A DNA stretch of 64,000 nucleotides from NCBI GenBank assembly GCA_027625915.1, contig JANTQA010000012.1:3565001-3629000 (forward strand), in the 5' to 3' direction. This document shows positions 12,801-23,113 of the stretch, in pieces (position 1 is the first letter of the stretch; every line of letters begins with the position of its first letter). The translations under genes and the position numbers were made by a program. The notes beneath the pieces were generated by a model that was not told where the DNA came from, ran no database searches, and saw nothing but the letters and a program-made list of their open reading frames with translations. The stretch is from Anaeramoeba flamelloides (Eukaryota > Metamonada > Anaeramoebidae).

Positions 12801-13832
12801 CTGTTAATGCAATATGCTATGGTGCAAAATTAATGGTCTCTGGTATTCTTCGTTGTGATGATATTGAAGTTAATGAAGAAATTGTTCTTGTCACTACTAA
12901 AGGTGAAGCCGTTTGTCTTGCAATTGCTTTAATGACTACACCAGTAATCTTAACAGCTAAATATGGAGCCGCAGCAAAAATTAAAAGAGTTATCATGGAT
13001 CGTGACTTATATCCAAGAAAATGGGGTTTTGGTCCAACTGTTTGAATTTCATTTCTTATTTCTTATTTCTTATTTTTAATTTGTATTTTAATTTTTTATT
13101 TTTTTTAAAAAAATTCCATTTCATTTTATAAAAAAGAACAAGAATTGTGTTTTTAAGAAAATTAAATGACAAAAATCTAAATCATAAAAACTTAAAAACT
13201 TGAGAAAAATTGAAAAACAAATTTAAAAAAGAAAATATATTGTTTTCATAAAACTTTCTTTTACTTTTTTTTTCAAAGGTTTATTTCATAGGAAATTTAA
13301 CAATTCAACAAAATTCATTTTTTATAATTTTCATTCTTTGCTTTTTCAATCAACAATTAATTATTAATTATTGCTTATTTATATTTTTATTTATTTTTCC
13401 AATTAAAATTATTTGTAAATGTAGGCAATGGCAAAAAAAAAATTGATCAAAGAAGGTTTATTAGATAAATATGGAAAAGCCAATGAAAACACACCAGGAT
13501 CATGGAAAAATCTTTATAAAAATATTATGAAAGATTCCAAAAAAGAAAAAAAAGTTGAAAAAAAAGAAGAAATTGAAGAAGAAAGCAAAGAAGAAGAACA
13601 AGAAAAATCACCAAAGAAAGAAAAGAAAAAAGATAAAAAAAAGAAAAAAGATAAAAAAAAGAAAAAGAAAAAAGAAAAGAAAAAGAAAGAAATGGAAATA
13701 GAAAGCAAAGAAGAAGAAGAAAAAGAAAAAGAAAAGTCACCCAAAAAAGAAAAGAAAAAAGATAAAAAAAAAAAAAAAAAAAAAGAAAAAAGACAAGAAA
13801 AAAAAAAAAAAATCAGACTAAATAGAGATTAA
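9833..13832 (+). CDS. CBF5: Dyskerin/Cbf5, H/ACA snoRNP pseudouridine synthase
   Basis: Catalytic subunit of the nucleolar H/ACA RNP, which converts uridine to pseudouridine in rRNA. Six exons fit by alignment and phase: 9833-9964, 10059-10199, 10290-10390, 10773-11108, 12637-13039 and 13425-13832 (506 residues). After a basic N-terminus come the dyskerin-like segment (about 45-91) and the TruB core with [13 protein letters not shown], where Asp112 is the expected catalytic residue. Next are [13 protein letters not shown] and the AGTYIRTLC motif. The PUA domain (about 283-357) carries [17 protein letters not shown]. The last exon begins [17 protein letters not shown], a dyskerin hallmark, and ends in a long Lys-Glu tail (about 400-506), the nucleolar-localisation type seen in yeast and animals. 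Apparent stops after GPT at 13039 and after other exon ends are intronic. Intron 4 is unusually long (1528 bp). Confidence 0.95.
11640..11713. repeat. Hairpin with 11-bp perfect stem inside dyskerin intron 4
   Basis: AAAGTTTGGAA at 11640-11650 is exactly complemented by TTCCAAACTTT at 11703-11713, leaving a 52-base loop. The position in an intron of an snoRNP gene makes a structured intronic RNA conceivable, but no clear C/D or H/ACA boxes are in register, so it is listed only as an inverted repeat. Confidence 0.4.
12318..12512. mobile_element. Possible small inverted-repeat element in dyskerin intron 4
   Basis: AAATCGTGTTTAGTTGAT near 12320 is partly complemented by ATCAACTAAA and AACACGATTT near 12480-12510, with an internal ATTAAACAC/GTGTTTAAT hairpin near 12440. 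The arrangement resembles a degraded MITE and would help explain why this intron is 1.5 kb while its neighbours are 90-400 bp. Confidence 0.35.
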
Positions 13833-14392
13833 TTATTTTTATTTTTACTTGATATTACCTTTTTTCTTGAAAAGCAGAAAGAGAAATAATTTTTTTTTAT
13901 TATAATTTTGTTGATTTATTTAATAAAAATTATAAATAATATTTGAAATAAATAAAATTTTAATTTAATGTTAATTTTTTAACTTGAATTAAAATATTTT
14001 AACTTTTATCAAATAATAATAATTTATTATTGATCTAACCTACCCTAGAAATAAACCAAAAAAAAAAATTTAATTTTTTTATTTTCTTTATTTTTACCTT
14101 TTTTTTTTTTTTTTGAATAAAAAAATGTTATTGTTCCAAATCCTTGAAAACTTCAAAAAAATTAATAGAATAATAATACGAAACTTGAGAGTGAAGGATA
14201 AAGTACATTTCAGTGAAAAATACTTTTTTGAAACCGAAAAAAATTTATTTATTTATTTATTTATTGTGAGAAAGGAGTAATCAAAGAAAATTTACTAAAT
14301 AAAAAAGAGTTGAAGAAAAATAATTAAAATATTAAAGTAAAAAAATATTATATCATTTTCATAACCAAATTAAAAATTATCCACTTTCGTTA

Positions 14393-14830
14393 GTTTTTCT
14401 AGAGTTTTTTATTTATTTGGAAAATCGATAGATTTTCGTTAGGTTTTTTTGAGTTTTCGATTTATTTGTGAATTGTTCATTAGGCTTTTTTTGAGTTTTC
14501 AAATAAACATAAAATTTTAATAAATTTTCGGTAATAAAATAGAAAACCTCAAAAAAACGTAGAACACTTCACAAATAAAATTAAAAACCCCAAGAAAACC
14601 TAGGCACTTGATGGCGTGTAACTTGAAACAAGAGGGGTAAAAACCCGATAGAAAAATTATCAGCAATAAATAGGATTCCACAAACTGAGATTACTAAATT
14701 GGTATTCCACTATCATTAGTTTTTTTTTAATTTAAAAGAATGGAGTAAAATCTTTGATTTTGCTTAATTCTTTTGAATTAAAAAAAAAAAAAAACACCGA
14801 CAGTACCTCCGAAAAGTGGGGCACTATATA
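14393..14830. repeat. Foldback repeat family E (GTTAGG-type), degenerate copies
   Basis: Blocks such as TTCGTTAGGTTTTTTTGAG and AAAGAATGGAGTAAAATC recur here and at about 42310-42510, 43131-43330, 48227-48425 and 48613-48818. Each carries self-complementary segments (TTAGGTTTT against AAAACCTA). They behave like non-autonomous foldback elements without coding capacity. Confidence 0.5.
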
Positions 14831-14976
14831 CCCGAATTTGTATATTTTTTTACTATTTTGGGAATTTTTTGTTTTCACTTTATTTTCAATTTTTTCTTTA
14901 TTACCTTAATTTTTCTAACCATAAGAGCTTTGATGAAAAATCTCGACAAGAACAATAAATTTTGTAATTTTGATTA

Positions 14977-15172
14977 CAGTCAGTTCCAATTTTAAGGCAC
15001 AAACTTGCAACGAAATTTAAGGAACAAAAAAATCTCAAATTAATACACATTTTTTGGAATTTTTTTTTTTACAATTTATTTTACTAGAATCTGAATTGTG
15101 TGCCTTAATTTTAGATTTTTTATGTGCCTTAAATTTCGTTGCAAGTTTGTGCCTTAAAAGTGGAACTGACTG
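14977..15172. mobile_element. Tc1/mariner-like MITE, family C copy 1
   Basis: A 196-bp element whose ends CAGTCAGTTCC and GGAACTGACTG are inverted repeats and are flanked by TA on both sides, the target duplication of the Tc1/mariner superfamily. The inverted arms extend about 45 bp (TTTAAGGCACAAACTTGCAA and its complement). Two further copies lie at 20237-20436 and 32585-32780. There is no coding capacity, so it is non-autonomous. Confidence 0.85.
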
Positions 15173-15314
15173 TAGACAGATTAATAAAAGTAAAAAAAAA
15201 AAATTAACCTTTTTTAGGTTTGACTCATTCAATTATGAACAAATTACTATGCGTTGTATTATAGATTTCAAAAAAACAACAATAAAAAACGAGTACATTT
15301 TTAGAAAAAAAAAA

Positions 15315-15830
15315 CAAATAGAGACACCCAATTTCCAATATAAATAATTGTGAAAACTTTTCTGAATATAACAGTGTTGGTTTCAAAGTGTCGCTATTTG
15401 ACTATTTTTGAGGGAAAGGAGAATTATATATATATATATATATATTATTTTATTGAGTTAATTGTTAAGAATAAATGTGGATAATGATTCCTTTATCTAC
15501 TATAGAGTGTTATCAAATAACCACTAATTGGATTAAATTGAAACAAATTGATTTTGAACTTATAGATAACAATTTATTTTAAATTGAAGAAATTTAACAC
15601 TTTTGAAATTAAAAATCAAGAAAACGTAAATTTTATTTTAAAATTTTATTTTCTGGAATTGGGGTATTTTTTTTTTTAAATTGGATTTTTTCAAATTGTA
15701 ATCTTTTTGAAAATTTTCTTTCTAATTTGAGATTTGGGTATTGAGATTACAAATGAAATTTTTTTTTTTTAAATTTCGATTTTTTGTTCAATAAAAAGAA
15801 CAGTAATTTTACAATAAGCTTTTTTAGTCC
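15315..15830. repeat. Repeat family D, copy 1 (with GACACC/GTGTCGC head)
   Basis: Begins with a short inverted head (GAGACACCCAATTTCC ... GTGTCGCTATTTGAC) and continues with a roughly 400-bp body containing GATTAAATTGAA, a block with the matching word AGAGTGTTA/AGAGAGTTA, and a tail ending in a CTTTTTTAG-like word. The body recurs at about 15900-16325 and head plus body recur at 18528-19060. The head alone recurs at 34708-34850. Non-coding. Confidence 0.55.
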
Positions 15831-15899
15831 CGAGTAACTCGGTGAAGGTGGTGTAAATACAGAGTAAACGGCTTAATTTTTAAACCAATTAAATTAATC

Positions 15900-16325
15900 A
15901 TTGGATAAAATGGTTTTTTTTCATTTTTTATTAGTTTTCTAAATTATTTAAATGAGAAATTCTCAAGAATGAATGGGGATAATCGTCTCATTATCAAATC
16001 TAGAGAGTTATACAACAATGACAAATTGGATTAAATTGAATCACATTTATTTTTTTTGTTCTGAAAGATTCTTTTGAACTTATTGTGTTAAATTTTTTGT
16101 TTGTAATTGATATTGTTGAATTTTATTTTGTAATTTTTCAATTTTTGTAAGAGAGAATGGTTGAAGTTTTTTTTTTGTTAATTTTTTTTTAATTGAGATA
16201 CTTTGAGTTTTTTTTTTTTGTTAATTCTATTTTTTTGGCTATGAGATCCTATCAAAATTGTTTTTTTTTAATTACATTTTTTCAACCAAAAGAAGTTCAA
16301 TTTCACAATGCCTTTTTTAGTGGAA
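15900..16325. repeat. Repeat family D, copy 2 (body only)
   Basis: Shares with copies 1 and 3 the order of words TTCTCAAGAATG, TCTAGAGAGTTA, TTGGATTAAATTGAA and a final CCTTTTTTAG. It sits directly after copy 1 in the same orientation, so this may be a tandem arrangement. Confidence 0.5.
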
Positions 16326-16810
16326 AATACTGATAAATTCAAATTTATTGAATAAAATTTTTAGATTAAGTTCAATTTTTGTAAATTAGTACTTAACTTT
16401 GAAAAAAACTCAAGAGAAAGAATTTTTGAAGTAAAACCAAATTTAAAAAGTTTTCTAAACATTTATATCAATAAAGAATTCTTTATTCAAAACATGTGTA
16501 AAAAAATTTCAAAAATTTAAACAGGATGAAAAATTTTCAGAAATTTTTGTGCATTTATCAGTACTCTTTGTGTATGACTGGAATTCTAGGGTGAATAACT
16601 AGACCCTTAAACAAGGATTCTTCTTATGTTTCTTCTACTCATTGTTTCTTTAATTGATGATACCTTAAAAAAAATTATATCAGGTTGTTGTTTGAAAAAG
16701 GTATCGCCGAACTGAAAAAGAATAACTTTTATCAGAAATGTTCAATAAATAAAGATCATTTTTTTTACCAAATTTCACTTTATCAATAATTAGCTATTTG
16801 AATTGAATAA

Positions 16811-17488
16811 TTGATGAGCCGAAAAAATAGACATAGAAATAGAAGAAAAATCAAGCCTGATCCACGAACACTCAGCCAATTACCAAAAGGAAAAACAAAT
16901 GATGATTATAACGATGCACCTACTGAAAAAAAAATGAACCGAATCCCAAGAAAATTACAAACGATTATGGCCTTTAATGCCAAAAAGAAACAAAAAACCA
17001 AACACAAAAATAATCCAAACCAAAGAAAACGAAAAAAGCCGATAAAAAACTCTAGTGAACGAAGAAAAAATGAATCAAATCGGCAATTTAACAAAAGGAT
17101 AGCTCGGGAAAAACAAGAGATACTTCGGCGTGATGTCAAAAAAAGCACAAAGAAGTACACCAAGACAAGAAAGTTTTTTGATAAAAAAAAACTAAAAAAA
17201 CAAGCAATACAAGAAAAAAAATTGGAAGAAAACAATGAAAAACTAAACAGAAGAAATGAAAAATTTGAAACCTTTCAATTTGGTAATCATGTACAAGAGC
17301 CTCCTCGTTTAAACACTGGTAAAAGGATAACAAATAAAATTCAGAAATCCGAAGACAAATCTCATGATGAGATCATAAAAGATCGTTGGTTACAAATTCG
17401 AAAGAATCGTGCAATTGAGGCATACCAAGCCAACAAAAAGCGGAGGATTTTAGAAAAAAAAAATAAAAAATCATTAATTGAAAATTGA
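16811..17488 (+). CDS. CCDC137-like basic nucleolar protein
   Basis: A single-exon gene of 225 residues starting at ATG 16811 (a second ATG follows at codon 2). It is strongly basic and probably helical along most of its length. Its order of motifs matches animal CCDC137: IPRKLQTIMAFNAKKK near residue 45, RRKNESNRQFNKRIAREKQEI near 85-105, FQFGNHVQEPPRL near 155-167, and a C-terminal RAIEAYQANKKRR. CCDC137 is a chromosome- and nucleolus-associated RNA-binding protein about 290 residues long; this one is shorter. The molecular role in protists is not established. Recognition rests on aligned motifs recalled by hand, so the family call is good but not certain. Confidence 0.75.
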   Translation: MMSRKNRHRNRRKIKPDPRTLSQLPKGKTNDDYNDAPTEKKMNRIPRKLQTIMAFNAKKKQKTKHKNNPNQRKRKKPIKNSSERRKNESNRQFNKRIAREKQEILRRDVKKSTKKYTKTRKFFDKKKLKKQAIQEKKLEENNEKLNRRNEKFETFQFGNHVQEPPRLNTGKRITNKIQKSEDKSHDEIIKDRWLQIRKNRAIEAYQANKKRRILEKKNKKSLIEN

Positions 17489-18527
17489 ATAAAGGCTTTA
17501 ATGCTGATAATGTAATTAATTTTCATAAGATTTTTTTTTGTTTGTTTCGTTTTTTTTTTTTTTTATTTGTTTCTTTTATTTGAGATCCTTTTTTTTATTA
17601 TCTAATTTATTAAAGTGTAGTGAATTAACAAAATAACAAGAATATAATTTAAAAAGATGAAATAGGGCAACAACAAAAGAAAGTTGTTTCAGAAATTATC
17701 TTCTAATTTGCTTTATTTTTTTTTTTTTTTATTAAAGATGATTACGCAATTATTCAAAAATTGAATTTTCTCAATTGAACAAAAACAAAATTGAGCTTGA
17801 TCATTAATAGAAAGTTTCTTAAGAGACTTTTAAATCTTATTACTTCCTGGTATTTGAAATTCAAATGGGATAAAAATTTCGGCTTATAAACATCTTTTTC
17901 ATACTGAAATCTTTGTATTATTTAGGATTCTTAGTTCGCCCAAAAATTTAGACCAATGAATAAAAAAGAGACGAACCAAATAAACAAAGATCACAAATTT
18001 AAATCTAATTTCTTTGAAAAGTCTATTTAGAAGGGAAAAAGAAAGCGAAAATTTTTTCCCCATTTATTATTCAAATATAGGTATTATTAAAATACCATTA
18101 ATTTTCCCAAAGGCAATAGAACACTTATTTGCATAGGGATCCAATTAAACTTGATAAAAAAACTTCATTGATCAACATTTAGAGAAATGTGTTCACATGT
18201 CGAAAAGAATTCACATTTCCCACTAAAATTTTCAGTCACAATATACGATCCTTTTTAGTTGGCTTTGTGGATCGAAAAAATGAAAAAGAAAAATTTTCCA
18301 AACATTTTTAATATTAGGAAACTTCACTTTTTGTAATTTCTGAGTGTTTTTATGAACAAATACCATTCCAGGGTCAAGTCATTACTGTTAAAAATTATTA
18401 TTGGAAATGGAAAAAAAAAAATTAGTAATTTTTATGAGTATCTAATAACAATCAAAAACAAGCCAATCTATGATGTACTATAGATCTCCGAAAAATCAAC
18501 AATCAAAAAAGTGGATAAAATTAGAAA

Positions 18528-19060
18528 AAAGTTCCAAAGATCGACACTCAATTTCCAATTAGAATGGTCGTTAATTTATAATTTTGAAAACGACTGTGTT
18601 AGTTTTGGGGTGTCGCTCTTTGGCGCTTTTTGAGATCTCAAACTTTTTTTTTTTCATTTTTAACTATTCTCAAGTGAGTTATTTTTATCCCAAGAATGTT
18701 ACAAAATCTTTATTTTGTCAAATATAGAGAGTTACAATATAGCCATAAATAAGATTAAATAGAATTAAATTGATTATAATCTTTTGGAAAACAATTTGTT
18801 TTAAATTGATGAAATTTAACCATTTTGAAATTTAAAAAATGAAATAATTTTTTTTTCAATTTGGTTTTATTGGAATTGATGATTCTTTTAAACTTATTTT
18901 TTTTTTAATTGATTCATTTTTTGAAATTGAGGAATACTTTTAAACTTTTTTTTCTTGGTTGGATTTTTTGCCAATGAGATCAAAGGAATTTTTTTTTTTT
19001 GTTATTTGAATTTTGTCAATTAAAAAAAAGGTAATTTCAACAATACACTTTTTATTTTAT
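18528..19060. repeat. Repeat family D, copy 3
   Basis: The head pairs CCAAAGATCGACACTCAATT with GGGTGTCGCTCTTTGG in inverted orientation. The body then follows the word order of copies 1 and 2: AGAGAGTTACAA, AAATAGAATTAAATTGA, AATTTGTTTTAAATTGA. Diverged by roughly a quarter to a third from copy 1 by eye. Non-coding. Confidence 0.55.
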
Positions 19061-20236
19061 AGCCACTTCATGATTCTGGAGCAAATCCATGATAAATATT
19101 CAATCCATGTACTTTAATCTTATTTTGAAAATACAAGAAAAATATATCAAATATTGAATCCTTCAAGATTAGAAAAAAAATGATTATTGTATTTTTTGCC
19201 AATAATTTATAAAATTTCTTGAAACTTAAAAGATTGGGTAATAATTCCTTTTCAAATATCAAGAGTAAAAATCACAAACTATTATTATTAAAATTGATTA
19301 TTTGGGAATATAGATATATATATTTATTAGAATTTTTAATTGGGGTTAATCATTCGAATTCCTTTTATTTACTTTAAAACCATAAAAAAAATAAGAAATG
19401 ATAGGAACTCTAGTTATACTTTATATCTTTGGGGTTTGAATAATTTATTGGTAAAATTAAGATTGGGTTATTAATTATTGATTAAAATTAATCAAATTCA
19501 AAAGTATTTATTGGGGTTTTAAGTTGAATTTCTCCGGTTTTAAAAAGGTGTTTTGGGGATTATTTTTAATATAATGAATTGATTATGTTTTTATCATATT
19601 TTTTTTTTCAAATAAAAAGGAATAATTGATTCAAAATTAATTTGAATAAAGAAGTTATTTTTTTTTTCAAGTTTAATAAGAATAGTTGTATTTAATTTTG
19701 AATTCAATGGATTGTTCATTCTTGATTTTTTTTAATACTTTATGATTTTATTTTTGAAGTATATTTTTGTATACTTTCTCCACGGTAATAAGATTTCTTT
19801 CTTCTTTGAAGAAAAATATTTTTTTCAAAATAATTAGAAAAAATACTGACTTTTGAACTTTTTGAATTATGAGATAAAATGGAATCAATCTTTTAAAAAC
19901 TATTAATTTTTTTCTGAAAATAGCCTTCAAATAAGTTTGGTATTATTTTAATCAGACTTTTACTTGGTTTTTCAATTTTAAGATACGGTAATTTTTTTTT
20001 TGATTTGGCTACTAAATTTACTTGAAGTTTTTGTTAAGTTAGCACCCCTTTACGATGATCATTAATTTCATGTTTACCCTTTGTGAAAACCAGTCACCGC
20101 CTCAGAAATTCACCCTTTTTTCCGAAACTTTACGAAATCTTGTTAGAAAAGGATTGTGTAATCAAAAATTTATTTTTCAACAATATTACTTATCAAATCT
20201 TTTAATCAATTTTTTCTATATTTAAAAAATTTTTTA

Positions 20237-20436
20237 TTGTCAGTTTCTCTTTTAAGGCATGAAATATCTACGAAATTTAAAACACAAAAAAAATCTCAAA
20301 TTAAAGTACATTTTTTGGATTTTTTTTTCACACAAATTAATTGTATTAGAATCTGAATTTTGTACCTTAATTTGAGATTTTTTTTTTGTGCCTTAAATTT
20401 CGTTGAAAGTTTGTGCCTTAAAAGTGGAACTGACTG
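20237..20436. mobile_element. Tc1/mariner-like MITE, family C copy 2
   Basis: About 200 bp, flanked by TA on both sides. The right end GGAACTGACTG is intact and the left end has diverged (TTGTCAGTTTC). The interior matches copy 1, including TATTAGAATCTGAATT and the TGCCTTAAATTTCGTTG arm. Confidence 0.8.
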
Positions 20437-21003
20437 TAGTTATTTCAACTTTTCCAAGAATTACTTTGTTCAAAATCTTATTGTTTTTTTCAATTTTTTT
20501 CAACTACTGGGGAATTAATAATATATCGGTGCTATTACTTTTTTTCAATATATTTTTTTTATATTGATAAAAAATTAAAAAATTAAATAGGTCTAGATTT
20601 CCAAACGATATATGAAACGTTAATTACATATTTTTATGAAGCCAAAGATGAGAGGAAATAAGATAAATATTTTATTTTTTTTCTTTGCGAAAAAATAAAA
20701 TATACTGAAAAAAAGTTATCTGATTACACACCATATCGAACACCTGGAATATTTTCAATAAAAATAGATATTATTTATTGTGTTTTTTTTAAAAAAAAAA
20801 ACAAAAATAATCTACAAACTTTGTTATAAATTTAATTTTTTTAATATCAAATAGGGAAAATTAATTATTTTTCGATCTGAAGAACAAGTTTTAATCGTAT
20901 AAGCTGTGTATTTTTAAATGGTTTCGATGTATCTGATTAGAATAAAGGAATTTTAAAATTTTCAAAATTGAAATCATTTGTTTTCTGATTTTACTTTATT
21001 CTA

Positions 21004-21431
21004 TTTTTTTTTTTTTTTGGTACACAAGAGTAAATATAGAATGTTGTCAAAAAAGAGAGTTTTTACAATTTTAGAGATAAATAAAGAGATCAATGTAATT
21101 ACCCACAATTCTCAGTAATAGTAAACAAAATACCCTTTTTGATTTTTGAGCTCAAAAGGATTCTCAATATAAAATAGTTTGGCAAATACCATTCTTTCAA
21201 TTTATTTAAAAAATGATTATTTTTCTTTAGATTTGAGTGATTGGTATTTGCCAAACGATTTTTTGATTTAAATTATTATTAGTCTATTAATATAATCAGA
21301 TATTATATTTACTAAAACTGAATTGTAAGTAATTGAATGGAACTCTTTATTTATCTCTAAAATTGTAAAAACTCTCTTTTTTGACAACATTCTATATTTA
21401 CTCTTGTGTACCAAAAAAAAAAAAAAAAAAG
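21004..21431. mobile_element. Long near-perfect palindromic element F1
   Basis: About 85 bases at 21004-21088, starting in poly-T then GGTACACAAGAGTAAATA, are repeated without visible mismatch in inverted orientation at 21343-21431. A second nested inverted pair, GTTTGGCAAATACCA near 21178 and TGGTATTTGCCAAAC near 21241, lies inside. There is no coding frame. The structure is that of a young MITE or foldback element. It ends about 130 bp beyond the stop codon of the citrate-lyase-like gene on the other strand. Confidence 0.75.
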
Positions 21432-21562
21432 AAAAAAAAAAAGTGAATTTGAAGGTGTTTAATTCTTGTTAAAAACTCGATATTATGATTTTTTTCTCAA
21501 GAAGCAAAAGAAAAAAAGATTGAAGAAAGAAATGATTATAAATTTTTTCAAGATTTTGAAAT

Positions 21563-23113
21563 TTATTTTTGTACTTCCTCAGCTAATTTGACTACTCTCA
21601 TAGCACGTTTTACAACTGGCACGTCGATCATTTGCCCGTCAATAGAGATTGCACCCAAACCCTTTTTCTGTGATTCTTCATATGCTTTAACGACCTTCGT
21701 AGCCCATTCTATTTCTTCTTGGCTGGGAAGAAACACGCGGTTGATTACGGGTATCTGCTTAGGGTGTATTGCTCTTTTACCTTGGTATCCTAATTTTTTG
21801 TCCCTGATAGCAATTTTTTCTAATTGCTCGAGGTCATGGATTTTGGAGAAAACTGATGAGACGTTCTGTACCCGCGTTGCTACAGCTGCGTTACGTATTC
21901 GGGACAGAGCCCATTGTGACTCTTGATCGTCCTTGCTTCTTTCCATTCCACAATCAGCACAGTAATCCTCTAGCCCCATTGCAATGGTGGCGATACGCTC
22001 TGAGCATTCGCAAATGGGAAATGCATATTCAACACCGAGAGCCGTTTCAATTAATGGATGTATAAAGACATTGCTTTCATTTAAATTCGTCGAGTATGTA
22101 TTTAAATTCTGTTCCATTAACTTTTCTAGTTTTTCGATTGTCTTTGGAGATTGGCATTTAGGAATTAAAATTCCATGAATGTATCTAAGATCAAGTTCCT
22201 CAAGATCCTTTTCGCCCATTGGGAACTCATTGATCCTAACTAAAATCTCTTGGCCAGTAAATTTTAAATTCTGTGATGCGTGCCTTATAAGAATTCTTGC
22301 TTTTTCCTTTTGGTTGGTTGCAACAGAATCTTCAAGATCAAAGATTATAGAATCAGATTTTGAACCGCATGCTTTGCCTAAGAAGACCATACCCCACATA
22401 CACCAATATTAATAATAACAATAACAATAGCAGCAACAAGAACAAAAAGAATAATAACAAGAACAAAAAAAAAAAATGGAATTAAAACATTAATTGCATA
22501 TTTTTCTCAGAAAAACAAAAAATTCTCTTTCAAATTTTTCAAAGAAAACGAAAAGATAAATTAAAAACAAGATTAAAATTTTACCTAGCATATAAGGACT
22601 AGACCCTGGGATGTACATCATGGATCTTCGAAGTCGGAGCTTTTCAGAATTTTCTGGTGCAATTTGCAATTTTGGAAGCGCAAATTTCAGGTTTGATCCT
22701 GCTTTCTTTTTGAGATTTAAAAAGCTCCTGAAGGCGGTTTCAGCTCTTGCAGCAACAACCCAATCAGGTGCTCCATAATATTTGACAGTGATCTGAATAG
22801 CAATATTCAATTCACTGATTTTATAATGAGTAACTGCTTGGTTGACTATTGTTTTGACATCTTCTTCAGAAATTGCAGTTGGTTGTTCGAGGATTTCAAG
22901 AAATTCAATTCCGATTTTTTCTCCTTTTTCTTCAATAAGCACATCACAATCACCTTTTCGGCGTAAGATCTCTATTTTTTTTTTTTTTTATTTTTTTGTT
23001 GTTTTTTTTTTTTTCGTGATTTGATTTCTTTGGATTTTTAATAATTCGATCAAATATTGTTAAAAGAAAGAGTTGGTTTGTTGAAATTACGATTTACCTT
23101 TTTTGGTTGTCAT
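21563..23113 (-). CDS. CitD-CitE fusion: acyl-carrier-like domain plus HpcH/HpaI-type lyase
   Basis: Three minus-strand exons (23098-23113, 22585-22971, 21563-22377) give 405 residues in frame, starting MTTKKEILRRKG. Residues about 8-85 resemble citrate lyase gamma subunit CitD: DCDVLIEE, then GAPDWVVAARAETAFRSF matching the CitD C-terminal ALxxxLRARxEA pattern. The rest is a CitE-like TIM barrel: RRSMMYIPGSSPYML, IIFDLEDSVA, ILVRINE, GILIPKCQSP, HPLIETALGVEYAF, GLEDYCADCG and GKRAIHPKQI. CitE cleaves citryl or related acyl thioesters in a Mg-dependent way, and CitD carries the thioester prosthetic group on a serine. By hand alignment that serine is replaced here by Asp-Cys, as I recall for bacterial fusions of the same layout, so the substrate may differ from citrate. 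Introns and AT-rich codons show it is native to this genome now; a bacterial origin is plausible. Confidence 0.85.

Larger units (their letters stand above)
13833..16810. other. Intergenic region rich in small repeats
   Basis: No gene is supported. The region contains foldback-family sequence at about 14393-14830, a TA-flanked MITE at 14977-15172, two copies of repeat family D at about 15315-15830 and 15900-16325, a short TA run near 15427, and a stretch at about 16325-16580 that is similar to 46630-46900 inside the SLD5 intron. The open frame at 15054-15347 is the inside of the MITE read as protein. Confidence 0.6.
17489..21562. other. Intergenic region, repeats only
   Basis: No gene is supported over about 4 kb. 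It holds repeat D copy 3 (18528-19060), MITE C copy 2 (20237-20436) and the long palindrome at 21004-21431. A short stretch near 20041-20130 is less AT-rich than its surroundings but has no recognisable coding or tRNA structure. Confidence 0.55.

Noticed and set aside
13514-13744. Minus-strand frames rich in Phe, Ser and Leu
   Set aside because: They are the antisense of the Lys/Glu-rich dyskerin tail.
15054-15347. 97-codon plus-strand frame
   Set aside because: It starts within the TA-flanked MITE and continues past its right end; the peptide is not kept in the other two copies.
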